From Thysanoteuthis rhombus (taxonomy: Eukaryota > Mollusca > Cephalopoda > Oegopsida > Thysanoteuthidae): a stretch of DNA of 64,000 bases. Below the pieces are notes generated by a model, which did not search any database, was not told the DNA's origin, and was given only the letters and a program-made list of their open reading frames with translations. How positions within the stretch are numbered: the stretch's first letter is position 1; each line of letters begins with the position of its first letter. The stretch covers positions 27,562,691 to 27,626,690 of the forward strand of contig OY735205.1 of assembly GCA_963457665.1 (NCBI GenBank). Reading direction: 5' to 3'. The position numbers and the translations under genes were made by a program. Shown piece after piece: positions 23,517 through 36,789 of this stretch.

Positions 23517-25587
23517 CTTTGTTTATCATTTTGAAATTACTTTTTCTTCCAAGCAACATACTTTCTCTCTAATCCTCTCATTTTTTACTCATTTCATTCT
23601 CCTCTCCCCAACCCTTTACTGGTCTTGATAATCTTCATCTTCTCCTTTTAAAACACATTTTATTCCAACCTTTTTCGCTGTCCTTATTCCTTAAATTGCC
23701 AAAAGCAACATTGTCTGACTGTGGTTGAAAATTCTCAGAACTTTCTTCAGGCCCAAGGCAATCATCTTGATGTATTTATTTTTTTTTTTTGTCTTTTTTT
23801 TTCCTGAACATTTTTTTCCAAATTATTAATTTTTTTTTTCTATTCAAATTATTCTATCTGAATTCTGATTGGCTGTCATGAGCTTTCTTTCCCCTCTATT
23901 CTTTCTGGAGAACCCAAACCCCTGCCACCAAAAATGATTTTCTCTTTTCCTCCAAAAATATATAATAGGGGGGAAAAAAAAGCAAAGAGACCAGTGACTC
24001 ATACATTCCTTCACTCAAAATAATCCGGAGCTGCTAACGTAATTTTAATTTAATCTGAAAAAAAAAGATGATCAGCTTATTTCAAAATCTTCACCACAAA
24101 AACATTTCAGACATTTTTTTGTCAAGGTTGGTAAGTAGAATGGTCCCTGAAAAGAAGTGTGGCTCTTCCTACGGAGCTAGTGATATTGCATTATTATTTG
24201 CATCTCATTCTCCAATGACTGTGATCTTGAAATATTCAACATTTTGTTGACATCCCTGTTGTAAGATGTTAGGGTTAGTCGAAGGGTTATGTAATTTGGG
24301 ACCACACTCTTTTGAAATGCAATAATAAAGCAATACTACCAGCTTTGTAGAAGGAAATGCAATACTTGAAACTAAGTTTTTATTCCAGAAAATTTGTAAA
24401 AAAAGAAATTGTCACACTTCGTGTATTGCTCACAACTAACGCCCGCTACACAGATGTCAATTAGATATTACATTCCCTGACTATTCAGTATTTGTAAAAT
24501 CCGAAACACACAATAGGTACCCTACAAAGCTATTTCACAACGGATTCACAGCTGATTTTCTTCCAGCACCCTTGGTTCCAAAACCATACCGCTTAAACCA
24601 TTTGCCAGACCAATAGAGGTCATGTAATGATTATCTAATGATATACCTCTAACCCAGTGATATTCATATCATATCTTAAATGTATAAGGACTATTTGAAA
24701 CAGAAATTGAATAATATTGAATATGAATTAAATGGTTAAATACAATACTTTAATGTAAATGAAACAAAACCAGGTATTTTAACAAAAGGCTCTCCTGGGG
24801 TACATTGCCAATATAAAGCAGCTTTATCTGTATCTTATATTTATTCAGGGCTGAGGTTCTGATCATCAAGCTTAGCAAATCTCAGCACATACTCAGTGGA
24901 ATCTCTACGGTTCTAGGACTATTTATTCACACACACTTTATGCATTGATTCCAGAACATTTCTAAACCATTTGAAGCCATCAATAATTGTACTAATACTC
25001 TTGTTCTAATTCAAGTTCTTTATGGCACAATTCCACGCAAAACACCACCTGTGGCTAATTTATTTGGATCAAAAGAGGTTGTGGACTACTTTTGGCTGGT
25101 AAATAGGTTATGTACTTCCACAATCTGAACATTTTTGTACTTGATCTTTAACTGATAAGGTCTATCTTCTTTCTCAAACGATTCTAAATAAAAGAAACTC
25201 TCCTAGGCATGCTAAAATAGATTCCTATGAAGTAAATACAACCCTTAGCTAGAGAGCCCCCATATTGATGTCATTGATTTCTTGTGGGAGACGATGAAAT
25301 TCTTCAAATTGGTGATTGAAGTGCTGATCTCATTGTCTGCAGCTCAAAACTTGTCTAATTCAATTTGTTCTGTCATAATTTAATCTGTTCAGGAATGCAG
25401 CTGTCACATAGATGTATATATAAGACTTTACAAAAGATAGAAAATACAGTTTATTCAGTTAGATGACAACTAAGAACCCTTCCTCTTCTGTGAAAACATC
25501 AGGAGAGAAATTGAATATAACCAACATTCATCTGAGAAATGTTGACAATTCTATCCCAAGAATGGACACCAAAGGAGAACTTGAATA
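23517..25587. other. Unassigned DNA with a possible SINE head
   Basis: Most of this stretch holds nothing recognisable. At about 24560-24625 the minus strand reads AATGGTTTAAGCGGTATGG, then TTGGAACCAAGG, which looks like a degraded tRNA-type head. I therefore did not call the open frame after the TTTTCTTCCAG acceptor-like site there. Confidence 0.4.
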
Positions 25588-26030
25588 ATAGAACAAGTCT
25601 GGTTAATCACTGGTTAGAAACCGTCACGTGACCAATGTATTTTGGGAGCGTGCCATGTTGGAAGTGAGCAATTAAAAATTGGGAAAAATTGTAATCAATA
25701 ATTAAGACATTTTTCTCACCTCTCGTTGAGCTGTGATCATCAAAAAAAGTCTGACTTTTAAAAAAACAAGCATACATGTTGCCAGAACCAAACTAAGGGA
25801 TCGATTCAGCATAAAGTTACTTTGCAAATTGATCCCCAACCTCAAGAACATATTTAAAGGAGGGATTTTCAAAAGCAAAAAAAAAACATTTTCATAGTCA
25901 TAATAACGAGTAAATGTTTAAATATGTAGCTTTCTAGTGTCATACATAGATAGATGGTCGGACAGACCAACCGACAAATAGACCAGCTTAAAACTGAAGA
26001 AACCTACGTTGATACTGACAGTTTTTGTTC
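25588..26030 (+). repeat. Dispersed repeat family A, longest copy
   Basis: The order of blocks is: GTCTGGTTAATCACTGGTTA, CGTCACGTGACC, a GAGCAATTAAAAATTGG block, AAAAAAAGTCTGACTTT, CCAAACTAAGGGATCGATTC, TTTGCAAATTGATCCCC, an A-rich run, and a tail with AACTGAAGAAACCTACGTTG and GACAGTTTTTGTTCA. The same order is kept at 32675-33080 and, from the middle block onward, at 39352-39690. The unit is therefore about 400-440 bp. No terminal inverted repeat, no coding frame and no clear tRNA head were seen. Confidence 0.65.
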
Positions 26031-26061
26031 ATAGTATCAATAAAAGAAAAATAATCTACCT

Positions 26062-26317
26062 ACTATTTCTATTAATATTCAGACCATCCTCATCTTGGTT
26101 GTTTTTCATACAATGTTTCGGCCGTTGTACTCTACGGCCTCCATCAGGTATCATCTGGTAGGTGTGGGGAAGTAAGGAACCGAACACTTTATTCAACCGA
26201 CGGGGGGGGGGGTATATTGACCGCACTCCCCCTCATAGCATTAGTAGTATTATCATTGTCTCTCACTGTATGAAAAACAACCAAGATGAGGATGGTCCGA
26301 ATATTAATAGAAATGAT
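26062..26317. mobile_element. Foldback element with about 50-bp arms (family E)
   Basis: The left arm at 26062-26112 and the right arm at 26267-26316 are near-perfect inverted repeats (two or three mismatches over 50 nt), sharing CATCCTCATCTTGGTTGTTT. The loop of about 155 nt contains a second hairpin at 26115-26147 and a G10 run at about 26205. Such foldback structure is typical of MITE-like or retrozyme-like non-autonomous elements. No coding frame is conserved inside. Confidence 0.65.
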
Positions 26318-28676
26318 AATAATACCTCATCTCAAAAATTCAGAGGTAATCTACCTACTGTTCAAATATGCTCATCCTTGATGGATTCATCTGTACATTT
26401 TGGCCAGTTCATTCTCTGACCTTCTCCTGGTATACAATTCATCATGAAAGAAAGGGGTCTCTTTTTTACAGATAAATAGTGGCTAAATGTACAAGTTGGT
26501 ATATTATTGGTATAATAGTCTTCTAGCTGTTCAGACTAATATCTGCATTCTTGTTGGGTTTATCATTACATTTGGTCGGTTAATCCATTCTCCGGTCTTC
26601 TTCAACTGTATAATTCATGTGCCAGGAAATGGTTCTCCTAATTGATAGTTTTGCACATGGGTGTTGCACATTCTTGCAAGTAGAATCATTTTTCATTTTT
26701 TACCTCTAGTTTGACTGAAAAAAACTCAGGTATGTCAAGCAGAGGGACACATATCCAGTACATCTAGGTTATTTTGCTTTTGTTTTCCACTTTACTACTA
26801 ATTCCAACATTGGCATAGGTGCCAGAAATTGGATGGGTCAGGGTGATGCAAATGCCCCCATTCCCCTCATTTTCAGCCAAAACTGTGTAATTTGAGCAAA
26901 GCCATGTGAATTTTGGGGCTCGTAGAATCCTATTCAGAGTTCCCGTCGCTCATATATACCAACATGATACTAAGATCAACATTCAGACTTTTGTGAGCAG
27001 CCATTTTCACCTTATGCTTTCATCGCGTAGGTTTATTATCTGTTATTTAGACATCATCCCAAAGTAGTGATGGAAAAGGGTTTTTGAGAGATGGTTATTT
27101 GGCAGTGTTCCCAACCTAGAGTCTGTGGCCCCCTCGGGGTCTATAAAGGTATTACTGGGGGCAGAACATTCAAGAGCCTGGCATCCATGAGCCTGGCACT
27201 CATGAGCCTGATGAGAAGGCAAACTTTTCAAAACCATGTGATTTGCAGAAAAATTCATTCAATTAAAAGGGTGATCGATAATGAAAAGGTCGGGGACCAC
27301 TGGTATATATGTATATAAGCTCGGGTATCACTGAGGGTTCAATCAGAGATGCACATAGTGACTTATGACTGCCAGCGTTGCCATTGCCTTGGGGCAGTCC
27401 TGAGGGTAGCTTATAATAAATGTCCCGATTAAAAAAACTGGAAATCTAGAGATTAGCACATGCTGGGAATTGAGAATGCTGTACCCCCACGTACATCCAC
27501 TGTCATAAAGTGAGCAATATGCGCCTCCTTCTTTCCAGATATATTTAACCATTTCCTTAGTAGAGGACATAGCCTCAGATCATGGATCGCCAGTATTCTT
27601 CAACAAATACAGGGTGGGTGAGAATTGACTACCTGTTTGAAATTATACATAGCTTTTGTAAATATTGCTCTATTTTTGTTTCTTCTTCCTTATGAGAGTG
27701 GTAAAGGAGGTGTACCACACCAAAGCACAAACTCTGAATCAACTCAAGTAGCATATTTGGCATGTTATAGCTAACATACTGCCAGACTCCCTGCCAAGAT
27801 CTATCGGGGTCGTATCAAAATCCTTGCAGAAATAGGTGGACTATGTTGAATTCTAGAACAGCAGACACATTTTGCCCTCTGCATGGTCCATATTAAAGCT
27901 AGCTTGACAACAATCGACTGATAAATAATAAAGTTATAACCACTTTCCATTATGGAGTTTCTTTTCACCAACACACGTTAACATATCATAAATAAATATA
28001 TCTACTTGTACGATATGCCACATGATTGGCGATATTTGCTGTTTGTAATGTTTTTCAAAGGAGATGACTATTATATTCTAATTGCAGAGTCTTCTCCCTT
28101 ACTTTTTTTCTATGTAATGCTAAAAAAAAAGTCCAGCTTTATTCTGGTTGAACATAAACAAGAAAATGCAGAGCAGTATTATGTTTTCGATATATTCTTA
28201 AGTGCAGTGAAAACACAAATTTATTTAAATACTAACATCAGTTTTTGACATCATGGGTAAACTAGTATAGAGATATATGTAAACACAAGCATTATAGCTT
28301 GCACATGCAAAAAGCAGGGAATATTCAGATAATCTGTTATTGTCTAAACGCTGAATATTGGCTTAAAGAAAGCCTCATTTCCATGGACAGGAAGGAGACT
28401 GGGTGTCATCAAATGCATTAAATTTGTCCTTTCGTAACTATTGCAATGCTTTGGTTTTTTTTCCTCTGCAATTTTTGTCCATAATACTTGTAGAGAAATT
28501 CTTAGTATTAATACTACTTTTTCACCATATAATAGCATATATTACATTCTCGTGGCGTAAAATATTCAAACCCATAGTTTAAGATCGATTCAAATCTTCT
28601 TTAGTAAATAAGTATACTAGATTTTAGATCTTCTTGTTCCTTCACTATCCCACTCCTTTTTTTTGTTGCTATTTTC
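26318..28676. other. Unassigned DNA
   Basis: No gene called. A frame of 80 codons at 28006-28248 is mixed in composition but has no good start or donor. Confidence 0.4.
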
Positions 28677-28905
28677 ACCCTGGAGGGAGAAGTGGATTCC
28701 ACTCGTGGTTTGGAATTCAGAGTTATCCTTCTAGAATGGTTGCTAACAAAGGCGAGATGGCTCTGTCTGCCCTGTTATTTTACAAATAGAGAAGAAGAAA
28801 TAGATACATGCCCTTTCTAAGGGCATTAGTATGAGCCTCAGATGGAAAGTATCTATTTCCATTATCTGTGCTGATAACCGTTACCCCAGTCTGGTCTCCA
28901 AATGA
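28677..28905 (-). mobile_element. SINE I copy, diverged
   Basis: The minus strand carries TAACGGTTATCAGCACAG and a body block CTAATGCCCTTAGAAAGGGC, like the other SINE I copies, and ends with CCACTTCTCCCTCCAG. An RTE tail begins only 13 bp beyond it at 28918. Confidence 0.45.
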
Positions 28906-28917
28906 TAAATATTAAAT

Positions 28918-29203
28918 ATCATCATCAGCCTTTTAACGCTCACCATTAGATGTAGACCTTTACAATCCTGGACATTACGGCACCGATATCTCCTGAACCT
29001 GTCTAAATCATCCTGCCATCTTATTTTCAGTCGGCCACAGTTTTGAACATGATCTCTGGAGATCCACGTTGTGATTCATGATGTTTAGTGGTTGTCTGAT
29101 ATTCTTACGACATTGCCTACCCATTACAATTTGAGTTTTCTAACGGATTATATGATATATCTGACTCATGTTTTCCCTCTAACATCCTGCAGTAGCTTTT
29201 AAA
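28918..29203 (-). mobile_element. RTE-type LINE, 3' end remnant
   Basis: Begins with ATCATCATCAG (the reversed tail) and follows the family order: CTCACCATTAGATGTAGACC, a CCTGAACCTGTC block, ACATGATCTCTGGAGATCCA and GATTCATGATGTTTAG. It stops in the WQWAG/IREK region. It is strongly diverged from the 6.25 and 44.5 kb copies. Confidence 0.72.
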
Positions 29204-29775
29204 TTCTTATTATTGTGATTGTTAAAATCTCTGTATGGCAAAGATTGTAGTGTGCATTATTAGTAGATGAACCCAGAAGATTAGCGGACAAGCAAGAGGC
29301 TTGCTTCGTAAATAATTAAAAATGGTTGATGTCGTTACATGATACAATCAATCAAGACTGGAGATCAGCGAGGCTTGCAAAATTGTCCTCGTGGAATAAG
29401 CGATCAATGGTGCAGTTAACAAGGATTTTGTTAATCATGCTTCAATAATTTCAAACGAATAACAAGAGCCAGAACAAGTTCAAATGTGTCCAGGTGATGT
29501 CCAGGATGGGTGGAGGCGATGGGTCAAACAGAGAAAGAACAGCTGTGAGATGAATCGTTATGGTACAAATTATTGCCTCTCTTAAAAGTTATTTTCCATT
29601 CTGCCAGCCGCCCCATCAGTCAATTAGTAAAAGTGTTCAGCTACAAACTCAAGTTGCAGCTTACAAGAGATTGGTTATTACTTCAATAAATGAGATTTAC
29701 TGCTTTCAACCAATAATCTCAAAATCTTGGTATTGAGATTTGGTTACGAATGGTATTTTTTTTTGTCTGAACCAT

Positions 29776-29970
29776 GAAAAAAATGTAAGCAAACCCAGTA
29801 TCTTGATACTGAGTCGGCCCAAAAGTTTATTCGATTTTCAAAGATTTTTCCAGACAACTGAACTCCTTGTGTGTAGATATCTTTTGACTGATGTCCTCAT
29901 TTGGATTGATCTTTTGAATGAAATGTTTCAGCCGTTATACTCTTTGGCCTTCTTTAGGTTGGTGTCATAA
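29776..29970 (-). repeat. Family E related copy with GAAAC hairpin
   Basis: The minus strand from about 29957 reads AAAGAAGGCCAAAGAGTATA, then ACGGCTGAAACATTT. This aligns with CTGATGGAGGCCGTAGAGTA, then CAACGGCCGAAACATTG, at 26115-26147. The stem (GGCC...GGC) is retained with one mismatch, but the CTGATGA part is lost. Confidence 0.5.
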
Positions 29971-32674
29971 ATGGGGAAGGTTTAGAACAATGGGAAGAGG
30001 AGGCCCACTTTGGAGTGTGGTGGTGGAATGTCCTCATTCCACTGTTTATCTTTATGTGGGAAATTTCCATAGATTATGATTATGATGATGTCTCTTATAG
30101 GAACGTTTTTTTTTGTTTTTTTTTAAGGGGTTATTTAGACTCAATGGAGACACCAAAAAAAATTTACTGACCTCACGTGTCATCATATGGAAGGATAAAT
30201 CTTCCCTTTAGTCTGAAAAAGATCTATAACATTTTGACGATCCCTTGTCCGGAAAATTCAATCTACATTCATCCTTCTTCTCATCTTTGTTATTCTCACA
30301 ACATTTAAACAGATCAATTCTTTGGAGCTTCTAATAGACAAAGAAAAGAAAAATTCGGTTTACTACCACCTATTGCTTGGTACTACCAGTAAATGAACCC
30401 CCCCCCCTTAAGATACAGTTAATGCACCTGAAGGAGGCCCGTGGAGCAGATCAACAAAAATAACAAGAAGCATGAGTTCAATAGTCCAGAAAAGTCTTTG
30501 TTAATGACTCTTTGCAATATCATAGACTATACAATCTTTTTCATTTTCAACATTAATTTGATTAAACAACATATTTACCATCAAAGAGTTTTTCAGCTGA
30601 TTAAACTCCTTGTTCTTTATGTTGTAAACAAGGAGGTCATTCATCCCCAAAACGCTTTGAATGTTAATGACCCTTCACAAAACTATAGACAGTGACATAT
30701 TTATCATTTTGTTCCATTATCTTCGGCCATCGTTCCAACAATTTAACAGGTTCAAAAGAGTTTATCTTTCTCAGCAAAGAGCTGCTCTATTTGCTCACTG
30801 CAGTGTTCCAGGGAATTACTAATTTCATCAAGAGAATTCTCTGAAGACTGGAATGAATGGTAATCCAAAGGCAAGCGTCATAGCAAGAGGAGGCAGTCAC
30901 TGCCCCCTACTGCAGTAATGAAGGAGAGCAAAATTTTCACTGACCTGTAAAGTCTGTTAGTTAATAATTGAATCCTCCCCCTAGGATATAGTGCAACTGC
31001 CCCTGGGTACTGTTTTTGCCACCAGGCATTGAGAACCTCTATTAATTCCATTGTACTAAGGTACTATTGTTGCTGGATATGGAATTTTTTGCTAAAAAAC
31101 CTTCATCTTCATCTATCTGGATAAAATATAACGACTTTTCTTTTAACTTATCCCAGTTTAGTCAATTGCTGTTTTTAGTTGGTCTAACTGGGAGCCATAC
31201 TTGTCCAAATCAATGTTTTTGTTCTCTGGAAGGAGCTCATGGGAGAGGACTCCCTCCCAATCCCATCATATACATGACATCACCTTCTTTGGATGAAGGA
31301 TGGCCTTTGCTGCAGTTAGTCATGGTTCGTTCCAATTACTTTATGATTATTTGCAGTCTGCATTATTGTAAAGTATTCATTTTTCATTGTATACAACAAT
31401 TTCTTTAAAAACCAAATGCAGGGAAACTACCTATCATTGCCCCACCATAGGCAAACCCTGATAGTAACTAAGTTTAGCCAAGACTGGCACAAGACCAAAG
31501 GTATTAGTACTCTCAGTGGATCAAACTCTTCACTTTTTGTTTGTCCCATTACATCAAACCAAACTTGCATATAAAATTTACATTCCTCTACCATGATTTG
31601 AAATCCCGACTAAGTGATCAGTGGTAAAGTCCAAAAATTCATGTTAGAAATATGAAGGGCTTATTTCAATTTAATAAATGGATATCTTTATTCTAAGAAA
31701 TATATATTTTGATAGTTTTCTTTTATCTATTAAGTATACAATAGAAAAGTAACAGTAATCACTTTCAGTCAGAATAAAAGTAGGCGTGGAGTTTGACTCT
31801 GCAGCAGCCAAGCTTGTCACACTTATTTTCACTCAATAATGACCAAAAATTGATGGCTTTCAGAATAAAACAGCCTGAAACACACATTAAGTTTAAAATC
31901 ATTTTGCAGCAAGAATTATATTTCAGCATGTAATCCTGTTTGAGGTTCTTATTTACTTAAACAAAAAAATTTTTTTTTTATCTTTTGAGTAAATTTTCTT
32001 GTAGTAAAGACTAAACATGAATTCATTTTGCATTGTTTTTTTTTTCTTAATATGACTTTTTTTGTTCACCACAATTTGAAATCTCTTTGGGGGGGGGAAA
32101 AAAGCAGTTGTTGCAGTCAGCCAAATCTGGACTCTAGGCGGGGGGGCTCTGACAAACCTGAGTGATGTGAATTTTTGCCAAAAAATCCTCTACAGGAGAT
32201 GGAGAATGATCCATTCAGTCATTGTAAATTTGATAGGAACACAGTGCCAAACTTACTCAATCATGTCTCACTGCTGACAGAGTAACCCCACAGGAGAGTG
32301 TCTATTCATACATGCTTAGTATGGTTCCTGCTGATTGGTTGTCAAGTTACATCAAAGCTGTGCAATCAGTCCTCATGATATTCAAAATGGCTTGATACTT
32401 TCCGGATAGACCTTGCACACAATCATTTTAGCAACAAAACAGGCCAAACAATAGCTATGTATCTACTATGCTTTGTATGACACATGGTCAAGTGTTTGGG
32501 GAGTGAACATTAGGGTAAATGACTATTTTGCCAATCTTCTAAATGGAGAGTATCTGTTCATCATGAAAACTCAGCACTTTTACCATTGCTCATGTATTGA
32601 GCTGATGCCAGTGGGGAATATGCAACTATCATAGCCACAAGGCAAGCCCATTCCGTGTCTTATAAAAGCAAGAT
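29971..32674. other. Unassigned DNA
   Basis: No gene or clear element. A stretch at 30460-30690 weakly resembles 29830-29920 (TTTTTCAG, ACTCCTTGT), so more of family E may be buried here. Confidence 0.4.
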
Positions 32675-33085
32675 TGAACAACTTATCAAAAGTTCTGGTT
32701 AGTCACATAATTGAAACAGTCACATGACTGTCTTTTGGTAGCATGCTATGATTGGGAAGATCAATTAAAACATTTGAAAAATTAATTATTAATAAATAAA
32801 TTACTTATTCTTGCCTTTTGTTGGGTAGTAATGACTAAAAAAGTCCAAATTTTAAAAAAAACGAGCTCTAATGCCACAAACACGAATTAAAGAATCGATC
32901 TAGCAAAAACTTATTTTGCAAATTATACCTAATGGGAACTTGAAAAAATAAAACGTTTTTCCTAGACACTATAATGAATGAATGAATAAATGTTGAAATT
33001 TCGAACCCTCTAATTCCATTTGTGCAGCTTGTATACCATAACTTAAAAACTGGAGAAAATTTTAGTTGATGGATTCTTATAAACA
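32675..33085 (+). repeat. Dispersed repeat family A, near-full copy
   Basis: GTTCTGGTTAGTCACATAAT, a CAGTCACATGACTG block, TTTTGTTGGGTAGTAATGAC, AAAAAAGTCCAAATTTT, AAGAATCGATCTAGC and TTTTGCAAATTATACC appear in the family order. The tail matches GTGCAGCTTGTATACC at 39600. An insertion of (GAAT)n units lies near 32985. Confidence 0.6.
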
Positions 33086-33129
33086 AAAATGTGTGAATAT
33101 AGTTTCCAGGAATTTAGTGGCTATGAGTT

Positions 33130-33600
33130 TTTAATATTTATCCTTTCTACAATACGCTAAGGTTGCTATACTGTTGGCTCAATACTCTGAGGGAGTAGCA
33201 GACCTTTATTATACACTTGCTTTTGTCGGAGTGTCTAGGATCTGTACCTAAAGTTGCAGATAGCTTCATTGCCCTAAGGTTCTTCAAAAATGAGGGTAGA
33301 ATCATAGTTTAAACCCCAGGTCAGCCTTACTGTCGGAACACTCCCACAAAGGGGTGACAGACTTCCACAGCTAGCTCGTATCTGCTAAGAGAAGGACACT
33401 TCATTCAAACCTACTACCTTGGATCACTGCTCCAATTCATGCCACTTTGACGGACCATAGGATGCAAACCCTTAGTTCAAATGGTAGGGTCAGCCCTATG
33501 TTGCACTTCACATTAAGAGTCCATCGTACAGATGGGAGGGTTATTTCACTTTCATGGCTCCACAATCATGGAAAAACCCTTCCTAAATCTTCATCTGTGA
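33130..33600. repeat. Moderately GC-rich unclassified segment
   Basis: This 470-bp block differs in composition from its flanks. It contains two related phrases, CAGGTCAGCCTTACTG and AGGGTCAGCCCTATGTTG, about 170 bp apart. It could be an old transposable element, but no second full copy lies in this window. Confidence 0.3.
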
Positions 33601-33960
33601 AGCCAAGTCATTTATAATTTTTGTACCAAGATATTTCCAGGTAACATTGGTTAAAGTCTGAAATCTGTTTTCTTTCTGTCAGTCAAGTTGAAGACATAAA
33701 GCCTCTTAGTCACTTTTTTTGTCTCTTTCACCATTGAACTGATTTTGCGAGTGCATAATCATGAATACTGTTCACTGCTCACTCTCAGCACATCTTCCCC
33801 AACAAACAAGCACTACCGCTGAATTTTATTTCCTTAAAAATGATTTGGGCTCCATCGTATTAATCAACCAGAATAATTATTTCTGAATCAATCAAAATAT
33901 TATTGGGAATATTAATTTGAAATGATTGATTTTCAAAAGAACTGAATTTCCTTTACTCTC

Positions 33961-34126
33961 TATCATGCATATATATATATATATGCACTAGATTAATACC
34001 CGTCAAAAATGACTGGATCATTTACATATGGATTGGCACTTCTACCTAAGATTAGAATACCTGTATGCGCATTGAAAATATTATGCACACTGCTTTTTAT
34101 ATATATGTTGAGGTGTGTGTGTGTAC

Positions 34127-34159
<33 letters not shown>

Positions 34160-34165
34160 ATTGAG
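33961..34165 (+). repeat. Repeat family C, copy 2, flanked by (AT)n/(GT)n
   Basis: ACCCGTCAAAAATGACTGGA, then ATTGGCACTTCTACCTAAGA, then TACCTGTATGCGC matches 22049 and 52624. (AT)n precedes it at about 33970, and (GT)n(AT)n(GT)n follows at 34110-34160. Confidence 0.6.
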
Positions 34166-34794
34166 GTGACATTGCTTAAAATGAAAGTGAAGTGTTTGAA
34201 TTTTTTCATCTTGCACTCAACATAATGCCAGTGCATATTGTTATGAAATTACCTTTTTTCATTGGTAGACAAAAGCAACTTCTGTTATAATATGATCCAC
34301 TATTTTAGTAAAAAGCAAAAATATATTTCTTGTGAATATTCCTATGAGACCTTTTGTAGGGAAAGATATGATCAGGGTATACACTGTCTCTATAACAGTT
34401 TGATGCAAAACAAACACCAAATTGCTATTTTTGTTCACCTTTTACCATGGAAGATATCCGTACTCAACTTTACTATGGAATGATCGGTTTTCAGTCTGGT
34501 GAAACATTCAGATGCCAGAGTAAATCAAAGCCTTTGAATATCTTTAGCCCCTTAGGAGGGCACATAGATAAAGGTTTCTGCCATGAATATGCATCTACAA
34601 GTCGTATACATGAGGCTGCGATTCATGCAAAATAAATTGACCTTTAGAGTTGTTTTAGTCAAGTAAACACTGTTGTATGTGCAATTTGACAATCTATGAG
34701 AGGTATTTTAAAGTGGGATCTCTAAACATAGCAGTTTCTTTAGAGATGCAAGTAAATGAAATTGCCAAAATATTATTATACACAAATTTATTTG

Positions 34795-34890
34795 AATTGT
34801 TGCAGCCATTTCGGTTGTTATAGTCATAAAGTTCCGGTCTTTGTGCTCCCCGACTCCCTTCGGTAGCCTTTTGTATTTAGTAACATTTTT
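34795..34890 (-). repeat. Family E fragment
   Basis: The minus strand reads GTTACTAAATACAAAAGGCT, then a CGGGGAGCACAAAGACCGG block, then TTTATGACTATAACAACCG. This aligns with the left arm region at 37785-37850. The hairpin core is degenerate. Confidence 0.45.
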
Positions 34891-36789
34891 AGAATTTTCA
34901 ACCTTTCCCATTTATTAGATTTGCGGGGTTAGACGATTCCCATTCCTCCATCAATACTGGGAGATATCTTTCATTAGGTAATCATTCTGTCATTTGTCTT
35001 TTTACCTACTATTAGTCTTTGAGTGGCAGTGCAATCTATATACTCTGGACCACAATGTATGGATTCCACTGTTTGACCTGTGGATTGAACTTATGACATA
35101 AGGTAAACTGCAATACTCAACCAACAATTGTATCAACTATAATTCCCTCTGAGCTGTGCGAGTCTGCACACAAAGGAAAATAATGTGCGCACAGAAGAAT
35201 TCAAAATCTGTGGATAGCTGTCTAAGTTTTTATTGAAAAAGTAATAATTCACTATGTCAAATTTATAAGTGTGCACAGATATTTGTCGCAAGAAAAAATA
35301 GGATTTTTGCTCACACACCTACTACTAAGAATTACATGGAACTTTAGTATCCACTGAGACTTTGTCTCATAGGACAATAAAGTAGAGTAATTTTATAACC
35401 TTAAACCCAATGTCTGTTGAAGGCTCACATATAGTGTTCAGTTCAATGCTAGGCATACTAATAAAGTCATCAGAGCTTGGTATCTGCATTAATCCTTTCA
35501 ACTGCTTTATCCCCAAATGTCACTCTCTGTCTAACCTCTAACAATATTTAAGATAACAGTTCCAATAATTGAATATCATAAAAATTCCTCATCTCAGGAA
35601 TTCGGATAGAAATTGCCAAAATATTACTCATGTGTGATGCGACCTCCTACTTTTTTTCAATAGCTCAACAACTCTTTGCAGAATTCTGACTTAAGTTGGT
35701 TCATCATTGGAGAATAGTTTGAGAAAGGATTGAACTTGAAATATTCCATGCAAATGTTGAAAAGAATATAGAAGAGAAACCAGTTGTCCCCTTGAAGTCA
35801 GACTAAAGCGATGTAAGAAAACCCCATCCAAAAGGGTGATAGAAAAATCTGATCTGACAGATTACATCTAGACAGAATATCATGATGTCAAAATGAGATA
35901 GAGAATATTGTTTGAATTTGAGAAAATTGAAGCATGGGGCATTCATTAACATTTAAGAGAAGATCAATTAATCATGCCGGAATAAATTTTAGTTTTGTGC
36001 GGTTTTCTCCTCTTAGCGGGTAGGAAATGGGAGAGAATCCATGTATACAAGTCAGAATTATTGGTGATAATGACTCTCAAATTCGTAAATGATATCTCCT
36101 TCTTGGCTTTTGATTCTGACTGCAATTTTTTCAAAGCTGTATGTAAATAGATATGATAATCATTTCTTCATCTCCATTTGCCTTTGTTTAATGACATCAG
36201 CGTTTCAGACCTGATGATCTTTCATTTACAATTTTGAAGGAATTTAACTTCTTTTCTTTCTTTCTTAATCGTCTATTCTATAATGAGAAAAAAAAGAAAG
36301 GATTTCCAGAAGCTATAAAATATTCTTAGTTATTGGACATTTTTTTATTTTGTCCTTCCTTGAAATCTTGAAAACGACTTTACCCTCCTGGCTAGTCTTT
36401 GAGCCCAATTATCTCCAGAAAAGTGCATAATTACTTTTCTATTATAAACAAGTCTTTTTGACATGATTTATGGCAAATATTGTGAACAATTTGAGGTGAA
36501 ACTTTGTTCTTGAAAAGTAATTCATTCTTGATTCAAACAAAAAGGCCACGTTGTACTAATTGTCTCAATTAACTAACTCAAACCATCTTGAACTCGTAGA
36601 TCCTGAATCTGATCAATTCAAATACCTCCAAACTTGGAAAAACTATTTTACTCTTCAGAGAATCAAATGTCCGAAAATATTATAAACGCATAAAGAACAG
36701 TTTTTAATTAAACTTTCTGAATATGTTATGCTTTGGGATATTTGAAATTAATATTAGTATCTACTTAATATATTGATTTTGACTCATGT
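34891..36789. other. Unassigned DNA
   Basis: Nothing recognised. A decent acceptor at 36208 (GACATCAG) has no donor downstream. Confidence 0.4.

Noticed and set aside
24567..24640. Open frame after TTTTCTTCCAG (TLGSKTIPLKPFARPIEV)
   Set aside because: The minus strand here looks like a degraded tRNA-type SINE head, and no proper donor follows.
28006..28248. 80-codon mixed-composition frame with internal acceptor-like site
   Set aside because: It starts at TTG, has no good donor, and its phase would create a stop after 20860-20947.
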